64,000 nt of DNA, taken from assembly GCA_963832785.1 (NCBI GenBank), contig CAWHVF010000007.1, positions 186,001 through 250,000 of the forward strand, read 5' to 3'. The position numbers and the translations under genes were made by a program. This document shows positions 8,312-17,084 of the stretch, piece after piece. The stretch comes from CAWBRT01 sp963832785. GTDB taxonomy: Bacteria > Acidobacteriota > Terriglobia > Terriglobales > Acidobacteriaceae. The notes under the pieces are model-generated. The model ran no database searches. It saw only the letters and a list, made by a program, of their open reading frames with translations, and was not told the origin of the DNA. The stretch's first letter is position 1, and each line of letters begins with the position of its first letter.

Positions 8312-9601
8312 ATGGAGCGGACAACGCGTGTAGCCCTGTTTGCGGACTGCTTCAACGAAGTCAATGGAGTCGCCAACACTTGCCGTCAATTCGCCGAATT
8401 CGCCCGTGTCAACGAGTTTCCATTTCTTCTGGTTTCGGCCGATGAGCAGAATGGGCTAACCCAGCACGGTTCGGTAATCCGGCTCGGGCTGAAACGCGGA
8501 GGAGTCTCGTTTGGCTTAGATAAAGACCTTCGTTTTGACATGCTTTTCCTGAGGCATTACCGCAAGATCCGTGAGGTGGTCCGCAAGTTCTCGCCTGATG
8601 TAATACATATCACTGGCCCTGGTGATATCGGCATTGCCGGCGCCATTACCGGTCACGATCTGGGAATTCCGGTTGCCGGTTCCTGGCACACTAACGTACA
8701 TGAATACGCCTCCCGTCGTTCTAACTCCCTACTCCCTGCTTGGTTGAATGAGAAAACGCGCTACGGCTTATTAAAGAAGGTAGAGGAAGTGAGTTTCAGC
8801 CTCACGGCTTTCTACTTCCGCGTGGCGCGTTTTCATTTTGCTCCAAACCGCGAACTGGTCGGGAGGTTAAGCGCGACTACCGGCAGGCCGTGCTATCTGA
8901 TGGAAAGGGGTGTCGATCATAAAGCGTTCCATCCACGGTATCGCGATCGGGGGGAAGATGGAAAGATTGTAATCGGCTACGTAGGGCGGCTGAACACGGA
9001 AAAGCAGGTCCGCCGCTTTGCGCAGGTTGCCGATGCTCTGCATCTCGCCGGTTTCCGCAATACGAAAATCGTCTTTGTCGGGCATGGCAGCGAAAAAGAC
9101 TGGCTGGCCGGAAACGTCCGCAGCGCCGAATTTACCGGCGTGCTTCGCGGCCCCGATTTGGCAACCGCATACGCAAACATGGACATCTTTGCCTTTCCCT
9201 CCGATACCGACACCTTCGGCAATGCCGTGCTGGAGGCTTTGGCGTCAGGAGTGCCGGCGGTCGTTACTTCCAAGGGAGGCCCCAAGTTCATCGTCGAACA
9301 CGGTCGCACTGGCTGGGTAGCTGACGGTGAATCGCAATTTGTGGAAGGCGTGCTGCAGTTGGCGCGAGATGGGCAGCTGCGAAAGGCGATGTTCGCCGAG
9401 GCGCGCGCACGCGCCCTGCGAGCTTCATGGCCCCGGGTCTTCGCCGACGTTTACAATGTCTACGAAGCGGAGCTCAGAAATGTTATTCAGGGGAACAACA
9501 TATCGAGAACGGTGAACAGTAATAGCGCCTGGCCGGGGCCGCTCAAGATGAACGGCGCCCAGGGATTGCCGCCCACCAGCAATGCCACAGAGGGACACTA
9601 G
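8312..9601 (+). CDS. GT4-family glycosyltransferase
   Basis: This 429-residue protein has the GT-B fold of family 4. The N-terminal acceptor domain starts 'VALFADCFNEVNGVANTCRQ' and includes the 'GSWHTNVHEYA' loop. The C-terminal nucleotide-sugar domain has 'IGYVGRLNTEKQV', 'FVGHGSEKDWL' and the EX7E-type site 'TFGNAVLEALASGVPAVV'. The opening resembles the SqdX/PimB/MgtA branch that glycosylates diacylglycerol or phosphatidylinositol, which with nearby ugd would fit transfer of glucuronate to a lipid; this is inference. It abuts the PHP gene (no gap) and overlaps the convergent PhoU-type gene by 4 bases at the stop codons. Confidence 0.85.
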   Translation: MERTTRVALFADCFNEVNGVANTCRQFAEFARVNEFPFLLVSADEQNGLTQHGSVIRLGLKRGGVSFGLDKDLRFDMLFLRHYRKIREVVRKFSPDVIHITGPGDIGIAGAITGHDLGIPVAGSWHTNVHEYASRRSNSLLPAWLNEKTRYGLLKKVEEVSFSLTAFYFRVARFHFAPNRELVGRLSATTGRPCYLMERGVDHKAFHPRYRDRGEDGKIVIGYVGRLNTEKQVRRFAQVADALHLAGFRNTKIVFVGHGSEKDWLAGNVRSAEFTGVLRGPDLATAYANMDIFAFPSDTDTFGNAVLEALASGVPAVVTSKGGPKFIVEHGRTGWVADGESQFVEGVLQLARDGQLRKAMFAEARARALRASWPRVFADVYNVYEAELRNVIQGNNISRTVNSNSAWPGPLKMNGAQGLPPTSNATEGH

Positions 9602-10275
9602 GGCGCATTATTTTGTTTCTTCGGCACGTGTCGAACACTGCGATGCTCAACGAGGTGGATCACCTCCTCGGCAAGATTGGTACAGTGATCGCCGGCTCTT
9701 TCCAAGGCTTGCGCGATCAGCAGGAGCGCGACCCTGTCTTCCACGCTGGCGTGGGAGCGGCGTTTGAGATGTACACGAAAGAACTGCGAGCGCAACATAT
9801 CAAGCTCGGTATCGCTGCTGAAAACAGTGCCGGCGTGTCCTGTTGACCGGTCCCGAAACCCTAGGTATACCTCCTCAAGCATGTGCGCAATAAGGTTGAG
9901 CATCTCAAGCAGGACGTACTTATCGGTTCGAGTCACTGATGCGGGAAGATGATTAGCTGCCCAGAGCACAAGATCTCCGATGCGCTCTAGATCGGAGATG
10001 AATTGGTGGTAAGCGAGCAGTTCACGCGCTCGCTTCTCACTCACGCCGGTTATCGCCAATGGCAAGCTCTTGTCGATTTTGCGGTCAAGAGCATCTAGAT
10101 CGATTTCGTATCCCTGAACTGCGCGCAGGGCCAACTGGTTGCGACTGTCGAGATACTCCCGAGCGTTAGTTACTGCCGCCCTAGCAATCAAGAAAGCGCG
10201 ATGGATTTCGTCTTCAAGTATTATGCCGGGCATTGGCTTAGCGTGCGCCACTCTCAGGAGCGCAACAGATAACAA
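9598..10275 (-). CDS. PhoU-domain protein (second paralogue)
   Basis: About 225 residues of helical repeat sequence. The first half carries 'ALDRKIDKSLPLAITGVSEKRARELLAYHQFISDLERIGD'; the second 'LLLIAQALERAGDHCTNLAEEVIHLVEHR'. These are PhoU signature helices with metal-cluster E/D positions, and the second one matches the C-terminal PhoU repeat closely. The N-terminal repeat is more divergent, as in PhoU-like accessory proteins of phosphate or Na/Pi transport. Start is uncertain: TTG 10275, or ATG 10233 ('MPGIILEDEI'), neither with a strong ribosome site. It lies downstream of the canonical phoU on the same strand and probably tunes phosphate signalling. Confidence 0.75.
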   Translation of the reverse strand: MLSVALLRVAHAKPMPGIILEDEIHRAFLIARAAVTNAREYLDSRNQLALRAVQGYEIDLDALDRKIDKSLPLAITGVSEKRARELLAYHQFISDLERIGDLVLWAANHLPASVTRTDKYVLLEMLNLIAHMLEEVYLGFRDRSTGHAGTVFSSDTELDMLRSQFFRVHLKRRSHASVEDRVALLLIAQALERAGDHCTNLAEEVIHLVEHRSVRHVPKKQNNAP

Positions 10276-10390
10276 TGGAAGTCTACACGTTCGACCCGGG
10301 AAAATGTACCAGGTGCGTCACTTGCCATCCTGTGCTATTACGCAGCAACACTGGGGGGGCGTTAGCATGATCCCGGTTGAACAGAACATC

Positions 10391-11062
10391 TCAAGCGGTT
10401 TGTCCAAAGTGACGCCGCACGTCGGCTCCACAGACCCAAAAGATGACTTCTTCGGCAACATTCGTAGCGTGATCCGCAACACGTTCGAGATTGCGGGCGA
10501 TACTTATCGTATGCTGTGCCTGGCGAATGAGCTGCGGGGATACCTCCATGATCCGGTTCATTACCATGAAGATCTCAAGGTTCATCTTATCCACATCATC
10601 ATCTCGCTCCAGAATTCGCTGAGCAAGCTCGACATCACCGGAAACAAACGCTTGGAGTGATTGCCGGACCATATCCGACACGACAGCGGCCATGTGTGGT
10701 ATATCGGTAGATAATTCGGCGGGAGGAAGTTCGATCAATCCCATAACGCGCTCGGCAATATTAACTGCTTGGTCGCCGACACGCTCCAGATTGGCATTGC
10801 TTTTTATGACCGCCAGGATCAACCGCAGGTCGACGGCCATTGGTTGTTGCATGGCTAGCAGGTCGAAAGCCAGCCTGTCAATCTCGCGTTCGAGAAAATT
10901 GACACGCGCTTCGATTTCATAAACCTTTTGGCAAAGCTCGGGGGATCGCTCACCGTAGGCGCTAACCGCCTGCCCGACGGCGCTTTCGGCCATGCCCCCC
11001 ATGGCCAGCAGTTTATCCTTCAACTCGTTCAGCGCTTCGTGAAAATGGGTTCGTGTGGTCAT
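10391..11062 (-). CDS. phoU: Phosphate signalling complex protein PhoU
   Basis: This 223-residue protein has two PhoU three-helix repeats: 'LNELKDKLLAMGGMAESAVGQAV' to 'LILAVIKSNANLERVGDQAVNIAERV', then 'QSLQAFVSGDVELAQRIL' to 'TISIARNLERVADHATNVAEEVIFWV'. Length and the two NLERVgD/aDhatNvAE motifs are canonical. PhoU links the PstSCAB importer to the PhoR/PhoB kinase system and restrains phosphate uptake; no kinase-regulator pair is present here. ATG 11062 has GGAGG about 7 bases upstream and is preferred over the upstream frame extension. It is separated from pstSCAB by about 6 kb, an unusual split of the normal operon. Confidence 0.92.
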   Translation of the reverse strand: MTTRTHFHEALNELKDKLLAMGGMAESAVGQAVSAYGERSPELCQKVYEIEARVNFLEREIDRLAFDLLAMQQPMAVDLRLILAVIKSNANLERVGDQAVNIAERVMGLIELPPAELSTDIPHMAAVVSDMVRQSLQAFVSGDVELAQRILERDDDVDKMNLEIFMVMNRIMEVSPQLIRQAQHTISIARNLERVADHATNVAEEVIFWVCGADVRRHFGQTA

Positions 11063-11630
11063 CCGAATCCTCCGGTGATTAGTCTTCCATCCTATTTGTC
11101 GGGTCTTGGTTTCGTTGCCCGACAGGGGGCGTGGGGGACGGCAGTTTCTTAGCAGCACCGCACATTACGAGCGCAAAAACTGGAGCGCCAATAAACTGCT
11201 TTTGATGCGGGGTAGCTGTTTAGGGGTGCACGAATTTCTACGCATCAACTCGGCATATTATTCAATTTTATTTAGGCCCCAGCCGTTTCTTCGGCGGTCT
11301 GGTAGAAGAGGGCCCGTTGTGGATAGGCAAAAAGAACTATACGGCAACGGCTTCGGACCGCGATGCGAATCCCCCTAACCATTTTCTGTTCCTGCGAGCG
11401 CCGTCTGGCGGCCAGCATCACGACAGCGCAGGCGTATTCACAATTGGTATTAGCTGGGCCTGAACTGGTTTAGCGAAAGAATTTGTTATTGTCGCCGGCG
11501 GGAGTTAAAGCTGCCAGCACCAATTACCGCTCCCGCATGACGGCCGCGGCATCCTGACAGCGCGGATCTTCCAATGAAAAAGGCCGCCGGTGACGGCGGC
11601 CGCAAACGTGCAGCGGGGGAAGTTGTGGTC
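11063..11630. other. Intergenic region, no supported gene
   Basis: These 568 bases separate phoU from the secreted phosphodiesterase gene, both on the minus strand. Apart from the terminator hairpin at 11577-11602 described separately, I find no coding frame with protein-like composition. The phoU promoter must lie just above 11062. Confidence 0.5.
11577..11602 (-). terminator. Rho-independent terminator of the phosphodiesterase gene
   Basis: On the minus strand, GGCCGCCG-TCAC-CGGCGGCC forms a perfect 8-base-pair stem with a 4-base loop (plus-strand 11582-11601). It is followed by a run of five T. It lies 30 bases past the stop of the gene ending at 11631, the expected place for its terminator. 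Confidence 0.85.
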
Positions 11631-13589
11631 TCAATTACAGCTTGCCGGGTTTGCTCCTGCCTGCGCCGGGATCAGGCAGGCCTCGTCAAAATACACTTGC
11701 GTATGCAGCCGCTGGTAGAACATGACCGTGCTGCGCCCGTTGGCCTTGTCTGATTGCAGCGTCTTGCGCGCGAATGGAACGCTGCCGGGGCCTCCCTTCA
11801 GCGCTTCCGACAAAACGCGGCCCTGCATTGTGCCCTTGCGCGGAAGCTTGAAGCCGAGCAGATGCGCGATGGTGGGCGTGATGTCGGCGTTGCTGACCGG
11901 CGCCTGATCCACATAACCTTTTTTGAAGTCCGGTCCCATGGCCGCCATATTGTTAAACGTATTGTCGCGGCCAATGCTGCCGTGCATGCCCTGGCCTTCC
12001 TGCAGCGTGGTATCGGCAATTTGAACGGCGGTCATCAGCGGGACGGCGGCGTCCAGGGGAAATGTCCTGAAGCCGACCGCCACCGCGGGCACGGGCATCG
12101 GGGTCGCGCCCTTAAGCCTGATCGAACTTAGCGGCAGCGCGCCGGGAATTTTGCCGAAGCGGTCATCGACAAACAGGGCGCCTACGTAATCCTGCTTCGT
12201 CAGGAAGTCAACGATGGCGCGCACGCGCTGCGCGTCATTGTCGGGAACGTAGATCAGGTCCGAACCGCCGTTGGCGGCAACAATTACCTTCGCATCCGTC
12301 TGATCCATGATCTTGCCGCTGGCGCCGATCAGTCCATTGCCGCCATCGGGGCGCTGGCGAGTGGTCGCGGTCTGCTGCGGGATGGTGGGATCCACGGGCT
12401 CGTATTTCTTGCCGCCGTTTCCGTCGTCGATCAGGCTGCCCGGATCGTAGAGCGGCATTCCGAGCGTGTGCGCCAGGTCGATGGCCAGAAAGCCGGGAGG
12501 CAGAAAGCCGGGCTGCACCTCGACGCGGCCGGTCTGATTTTTATAGGTAAACTTGGCCGCGTAGCTGGAGGTCGCGTGCCCGGCGGCGTCGATCTCATGC
12601 CGGCTAATGGTGGCGAAGCCGTGGTCAGAGGTGACGAAGATGTCGGTGTTGGCGGCCAGTGCCGGATCGTTGTTGATATAGTCGAGTATCTGCTTGAGAT
12701 TGTCGTCTGCATTCTTGACCGCGGCGCGCGAGGTTGGTCCGTTGATGCCGGGGGTCAGCGAGTTAAGACTGTCGCCCTGGTTGTGTTGCGTACCATCCGG
12801 ATCGCGCGACCAGAACACCAGCGCAAATGGTTTGCCGGAAGCTTTGAAGGCTGGGAGGATAGCCTTCGTGACCGCATCGGCAAACCATTGCTGCTGTCCG
12901 ACGTTGGCGTTCAGCGTGCCGTGGTCGGTGTTGTTGCCCGCAGGCTGCTTACGCGGGACAGGTTTGGTGCCGAGTCCGGCTTGCGCAAGGGCGGCAGCAA
13001 TAGCGGGATCAAGCGGCACTCCGGAGTCGCTGCCGGTCGAGTCGTCAATGATTATTCCTTCAGGCGCCGGCATCGCGAAGTTCTTGTTCACGGGCCGGAC
13101 CTGGCCTACTTCTTGAATGGCCGTGGGCCCGAGTTTGCCGACGGCGGCAGTCCTGTAACCATATTGGCGAGCCAGATGAAGCAGCGACTCTTCATTAAGA
13201 TAATTGCCGTTGTAGTGGTCGTTCACGTCGCAGAGTATCTGGTCATCTTCGAGAAACGGCGCCGGCGAAGCGGCGCTCTTGCCGAAGTTCCCGGTATTGA
13301 ACACGGGATAACCGATGTAAACGGTGTTGCTGAAATCTCCCGTGTCGCCCAAGTAGTGGCCGGTGGCAATGGCCGAGGCATTAGGCGTGGTGAAGGTCGG
13401 AAACAGTGCATGGCTGTTGGAAAAGAAGACTCCGCTTTGCCGGATGCCGAACATTGTCGGCGCATCGGTCACATTAACCGACCCTGGACGTAGTCCGTCA
13501 GCAACAAATATGACCACGTTGCGCCCGCCGGCGGCGAAGGCACTGCAATTGATTAGAACTCCGAGTACAAGAGTAAGAATCCTTTTCAT
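11631..13589 (-). CDS. Secreted alkaline phosphatase superfamily / type I phosphodiesterase-nucleotide pyrophosphatase
   Basis: This 652-residue protein has an 18-residue signal peptide (MKRILTLVLG... ending 'SAFA'). Metal and nucleophile motifs of the NPP branch follow: 'VIFVADGLRPGSV' (first Asp), 'FPTFTTPNASAIATGH' (Thr nucleophile), 'VFWSRDPDGTQHNQGDS' (Asp and His ligands) and 'FVTSDHGFATIS' (Asp-His). It should hydrolyse phosphodiesters or phosphomonoesters in the periplasm or outside. At 652 residues it is longer than typical NPPs, with insertions around 150-240 and 390-440. GAGG lies about 10 bases before the ATG. Position beside phoU and 3.5 kb from pst suggests phosphate scavenging. 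Confidence 0.85.
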   Translation of the reverse strand: MKRILTLVLGVLINCSAFAAGGRNVVIFVADGLRPGSVNVTDAPTMFGIRQSGVFFSNSHALFPTFTTPNASAIATGHYLGDTGDFSNTVYIGYPVFNTGNFGKSAASPAPFLEDDQILCDVNDHYNGNYLNEESLLHLARQYGYRTAAVGKLGPTAIQEVGQVRPVNKNFAMPAPEGIIIDDSTGSDSGVPLDPAIAAALAQAGLGTKPVPRKQPAGNNTDHGTLNANVGQQQWFADAVTKAILPAFKASGKPFALVFWSRDPDGTQHNQGDSLNSLTPGINGPTSRAAVKNADDNLKQILDYINNDPALAANTDIFVTSDHGFATISRHEIDAAGHATSSYAAKFTYKNQTGRVEVQPGFLPPGFLAIDLAHTLGMPLYDPGSLIDDGNGGKKYEPVDPTIPQQTATTRQRPDGGNGLIGASGKIMDQTDAKVIVAANGGSDLIYVPDNDAQRVRAIVDFLTKQDYVGALFVDDRFGKIPGALPLSSIRLKGATPMPVPAVAVGFRTFPLDAAVPLMTAVQIADTTLQEGQGMHGSIGRDNTFNNMAAMGPDFKKGYVDQAPVSNADITPTIAHLLGFKLPRKGTMQGRVLSEALKGGPGSVPFARKTLQSDKANGRSTVMFYQRLHTQVYFDEACLIPAQAGANPASCN

Positions 13590-13767
13590 CTGCGCGGCAC
13601 CTCGTCTCTCAGATGCCAGTGTAGCTAAAAGAGCATGAACATCGGGTTAAACCACGCCCGTTCGTTGGGCACAGGAGCAGCGCGCGGCTGTCTGGCTGCG
13701 AGTGAGTGCCTGCCGCACAAGCACGGAACCGCATCTGCTTGCCATAGCGCAGCTTGGGCGGAGAGGC

Positions 13768-16482
13768 CTATTGCGCGTGCCGCACCGACCTCTTGCCGTT
13801 ACCGATCGCCACCGTCGGCGAACCGGCCACGAGAAGACTGAGGCCTGCGGCATTTCCGGCCTTGGAGTTAATCTTTTCACACGGCATTTTTTCCGGTGCC
13901 ACCTGGCCCTCTTGCGCACATTCCTGCAAGAGTCCCGAGAGAGTTTCGACGCTGAGTGGCCGGGAGAACAGGTAGCCTTGGATAAAGTGGCATCCGGCCT
14001 TGGCAACGGCGGACAACTGGTCCTCGGTCTCGACTCCCTCGGCGATCACCTGCAAGTCCAGGCTGTTGGCCATGGCAACGATAGCGCGCACGATGGCCTT
14101 GCTTTCGTCACACTGCGTGATCTGCCGCACGAAAGAACGATCGACCTTGATGGAGTCAATCGGGAGCCTGTGGAGATAGCTGAGCGAGGAATGGCCGGTT
14201 CCAAAGTCGTCCACCGAGACGGTGACTCCGAGGCGTTCCAGTTCGCGGAGATGGCGGGTGGCCTCGTCTATGTTGCCCATGACCGCGGTCTCGGTTACCT
14301 CGATTTGCAGGTACTTCGGGTCGAAGCCGCTGGCGCGAATGGCGTCCGCCACCCGCTGCGCGAACCGGACCTGCGCCAATTCCAGCGCCGAAATGTTGAC
14401 GGAGATTCGGACCGGGGCGAAGCCCCTCTCAATCCATTCCACTCCCTGGCGGCAAACGTTCCGGATAACCCAGTCCCCAATCTCGAGAATGAGCCCGGTC
14501 TGCTCGGCCACGGGAATGAACTCGCCTGGCGAAATGGCTTTCAGTTCCGGGGCACGGAATCGCAGTAGCGCCTCCAAGCCGATCAGTTCGCGTTTGAGCG
14601 TGTACTGCGGCTGGTAATAGAGCTCGAAGCCATCGTGATCGAGGGCGTCTCGCAGGTAACCCTCAAGCTGCCGCCGCCTTGCCAGCCGCTCGCTCAACTC
14701 GGTGGAGAACATCTGGAAGGTGTTGCGGCCGCGTTCCTTGGCGCGGTACATGGCGTGATCGGCGTGCAGCTTCAATTCCGCGGCCGACTCGCCATCGCCC
14801 GGGTACATGGCGCCGCCGATGCTGGCCGAAATCCGCAGCAGCGTGTTGCCGAACTCGACCGGCTCGGCAATGGTCGTTCTCAGCGCCTCGGCAACCTTCT
14901 CCAGGTCTTCACCGTCGCCTATGTCGTCGAGCACCGCCAGGAATTCGTCTCCGCCCATGCGCACCAGGGTATCGGTGGTCCGCAGCCTGGCTATGAGCCG
15001 CACGGCGATTGTGTGCAGCAGATGGTCACCAGCCTGGTGTCCGTGCACGTCGTTGATCTGCTTGAACTCGTCCAGGTCGATGCAGAGCACGGCGGCCTTC
15101 AGGCCGTGGCGATGGGCGCGCGCCATCGCCTGGTTGATGCGGTCGTCGCATACGCTGCGGTTGGGCAGCTTGGTCAGCGAATCGTGGTGCGCCCGGTAGA
15201 ACAGCTCTTCCTGCATATCGGCATGGGTTATGGCTAACGCCGCCAGGCGGGCCCCTGACAGTAGAACCCGCATCTCCTGTTGTGCGGGTCTGCGCGCTTC
15301 GGCCCCGATCAGAGAAAGCGTGCCGAGCAGCTTGCCATCGCTGCCAAGAAATGGAAGCGACCACCAGGACGAAATGTTATGTTGCCGGACAAAGTCGCGC
15401 ACTTCGGGAGCATTCAGTTCCTGTTCGCTGTCGGCAATTAGCACCGTCTGGCCATTTGCCGCTGCCTGGCGAACAGGATTGTCTCCCTCGGCAAGCGACG
15501 CCTCGAGCGCGGAAACATACTGCCGGGAAAGACTGGGGGCGACCAGCAACCCTGCTTCGGTCGCCTGAATGAAGCACAACAAAGGCTTGCAGAAATTCTC
15601 CATGGTAAGCGCCAGCTCGCTCAAGACCTGCTGGACGGAGGCCCCTTCGGCCACCATCTCCAGCACGCTGTTGCGCCGGTTGTCAAACTGCTCGATGCGT
15701 CGGCGTTCCTCCACCTCGCCGCGCAGCTCCACCGTGCGCTCCGCTACCCGGTTTTCCAGCGCATCCCTTTCGGCCTGAAGTCTTGCCTCGAATACCCGGA
15801 TGGCCCTGCTGATGCGGCGGGCATAAGCGGTCGCCGGCAGCACCAGCAAAAATCCTAGGGCCGAGAGTCCAACCAACTGGTTGCGGGCGCGACGCGCCAG
15901 CAGCGAGTTCTGCGCCAGCGACTCGTCCTTTATGGTTGAGATCTCCACGTTGATATTGCCAATGGCTTTTTGCAGGCGGTCGAAGGTCCGGCCGGCGTCG
16001 AACAAATAGGTGCGGAAGCGCAAGTCATCCTTCGCCTTCAGGGCCCGGCCTGCCTGCTCCGTTTGATCAACCACTTGAGGCATCAGCTCCCGCACCGATC
16101 GCAAGTATTCACCGCAGTTACCGAAAGCGGCATCGCCATACGACTGCATCTCCTTGCGCAGGTTTTCGGCCTGGCTGGTGAAGAGGCTGGAAGCATTATG
16201 TACCCGTGACGCCTCATCCTCCCATTCCGTGGATGCGGTGTCCGGGCCCGGCGGAGAAGCATTGTCGGCCAACGCGCGCATGGCTATGACAGTGCGCAGA
16301 TGCCCATTCAACACGGTCTCGTAGGCAATATGCTGCGAGTAGGTTTTTTCCACCCGGTAGGCCACCACCAGGCCGGCAGCCATAATGGACGTTTGCAGCA
16401 CACACAACCCAACATAGAGAAGCGTGAGTTGATTGCGATTGCGCTTAAGCACGTGTCCGCACTGCGCCCTCACCGAAGACAT
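13768..16482 (-). CDS. Membrane GAF-GGDEF-EAL cyclic-di-GMP signalling protein
   Basis: This 904-residue protein has transmembrane segments near residues 18-42 and 205-225 enclosing a periplasmic helical sensor, then a coiled coil, a GAF domain (about 280-430), GGDEF (about 440-600) and EAL (about 615-860). The cyclase motif is intact (MGGDEF), and the phosphodiesterase residues are intact too ('LEALLRF', 'ETAVMGN', 'DDFGTGHSS', 'KVDRSF', 'EGVET'). It may therefore make and degrade c-di-GMP, with ligand or redox sensing through GAF. A PilZ effector gene lies 12 kb away. Its 610-base upstream region is shared with the divergent pstS. The last 40 residues are an unstructured tail. Confidence 0.92.
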   Translation of the reverse strand: MSSVRAQCGHVLKRNRNQLTLLYVGLCVLQTSIMAAGLVVAYRVEKTYSQHIAYETVLNGHLRTVIAMRALADNASPPGPDTASTEWEDEASRVHNASSLFTSQAENLRKEMQSYGDAAFGNCGEYLRSVRELMPQVVDQTEQAGRALKAKDDLRFRTYLFDAGRTFDRLQKAIGNINVEISTIKDESLAQNSLLARRARNQLVGLSALGFLLVLPATAYARRISRAIRVFEARLQAERDALENRVAERTVELRGEVEERRRIEQFDNRRNSVLEMVAEGASVQQVLSELALTMENFCKPLLCFIQATEAGLLVAPSLSRQYVSALEASLAEGDNPVRQAAANGQTVLIADSEQELNAPEVRDFVRQHNISSWWSLPFLGSDGKLLGTLSLIGAEARRPAQQEMRVLLSGARLAALAITHADMQEELFYRAHHDSLTKLPNRSVCDDRINQAMARAHRHGLKAAVLCIDLDEFKQINDVHGHQAGDHLLHTIAVRLIARLRTTDTLVRMGGDEFLAVLDDIGDGEDLEKVAEALRTTIAEPVEFGNTLLRISASIGGAMYPGDGESAAELKLHADHAMYRAKERGRNTFQMFSTELSERLARRRQLEGYLRDALDHDGFELYYQPQYTLKRELIGLEALLRFRAPELKAISPGEFIPVAEQTGLILEIGDWVIRNVCRQGVEWIERGFAPVRISVNISALELAQVRFAQRVADAIRASGFDPKYLQIEVTETAVMGNIDEATRHLRELERLGVTVSVDDFGTGHSSLSYLHRLPIDSIKVDRSFVRQITQCDESKAIVRAIVAMANSLDLQVIAEGVETEDQLSAVAKAGCHFIQGYLFSRPLSVETLSGLLQECAQEGQVAPEKMPCEKINSKAGNAAGLSLLVAGSPTVAIGNGKRSVRHAQ

Positions 16483-17084
16483 ACTCCAATCTCCCTCCCC
16501 GGCTCTCCGGATAACCCCATTTAAAGGCTATGACTATGAATGCAGTATTAAACGTAACTTCCCGCATGGGTACTTCGGTAATATCTGTCAATTCGGACGC
16601 GGCACTTCAAATCAGGCGCTTCGTTGCTGACATCTTTTTATTGAGTGAAGCGACAAGCTCCCGTCCCTGCTGCCTTTTTGTTGCTCGTTTGCCGCGAGGA
16701 CCCGGATGGGTAACTCCGGCATCTCTATCGGCGCTTTCGAGACGGGAGAAGTGAAAATTCGGTTAATAATTACGCCAGCCTTGGGGGTTGGCCGTGTACC
16801 TTCCGCGCTGTGCCTTACTTGCCAGTGTTGATCGACAACTCTTCCCAGAGAACAAGGGTTTTCATCTTGCCTTAACGGGGCTTTAACACTGTTCCGCTAC
16901 CTTTGTTCTTCACTGAAGGTTTGATACGCAGCTCGCTCCCGCAGACGAGTCCATGTTGGTGTTCATAACCACGGGCTCCCTGGCAAATCGCCATCACGAA
17001 CATCTGCGCGGGGGTTTTATGGTGTACCGCAACAGCAGCGCCTTACAGTGTCGGATGCATTGGGCGCAAAAGAGGAGAAATACT
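16483..17084. other. Divergent intergenic region upstream of pstS and the GGDEF-EAL gene
   Basis: About 600 bases lie between the two divergent genes. The stretch just before pstS carries the candidate Pho box (16871-16888). The remainder shows no protein-like frame and no other clear repeat. The frame of pstS runs upstream to 16953, but that part is not conserved-looking and lacks a ribosome site. Confidence 0.5.
16871..16903 (+). promoter_or_regulatory. Candidate Pho box and -10 of pstSCAB
   Basis: CTTAAC at 16871-16876 and TTTAAC at 16882-16887 form a direct repeat with an 11-base period, the helical spacing of PhoB/PhoP half-sites. A weak -10-like TACCTT lies at 16898-16903, about ten bases after the second half-site, as in PhoB-activated promoters that lack a -35. 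It is about 180 bases before the pstS ATG, implying a long leader. Sequence specificity in this lineage is unknown. Confidence 0.45.

Noticed and set aside
12468..13493. 341-codon plus-strand open frame
   Set aside because: Antisense shadow of the secreted phosphodiesterase, whose motifs and signal peptide are clear on the minus strand.
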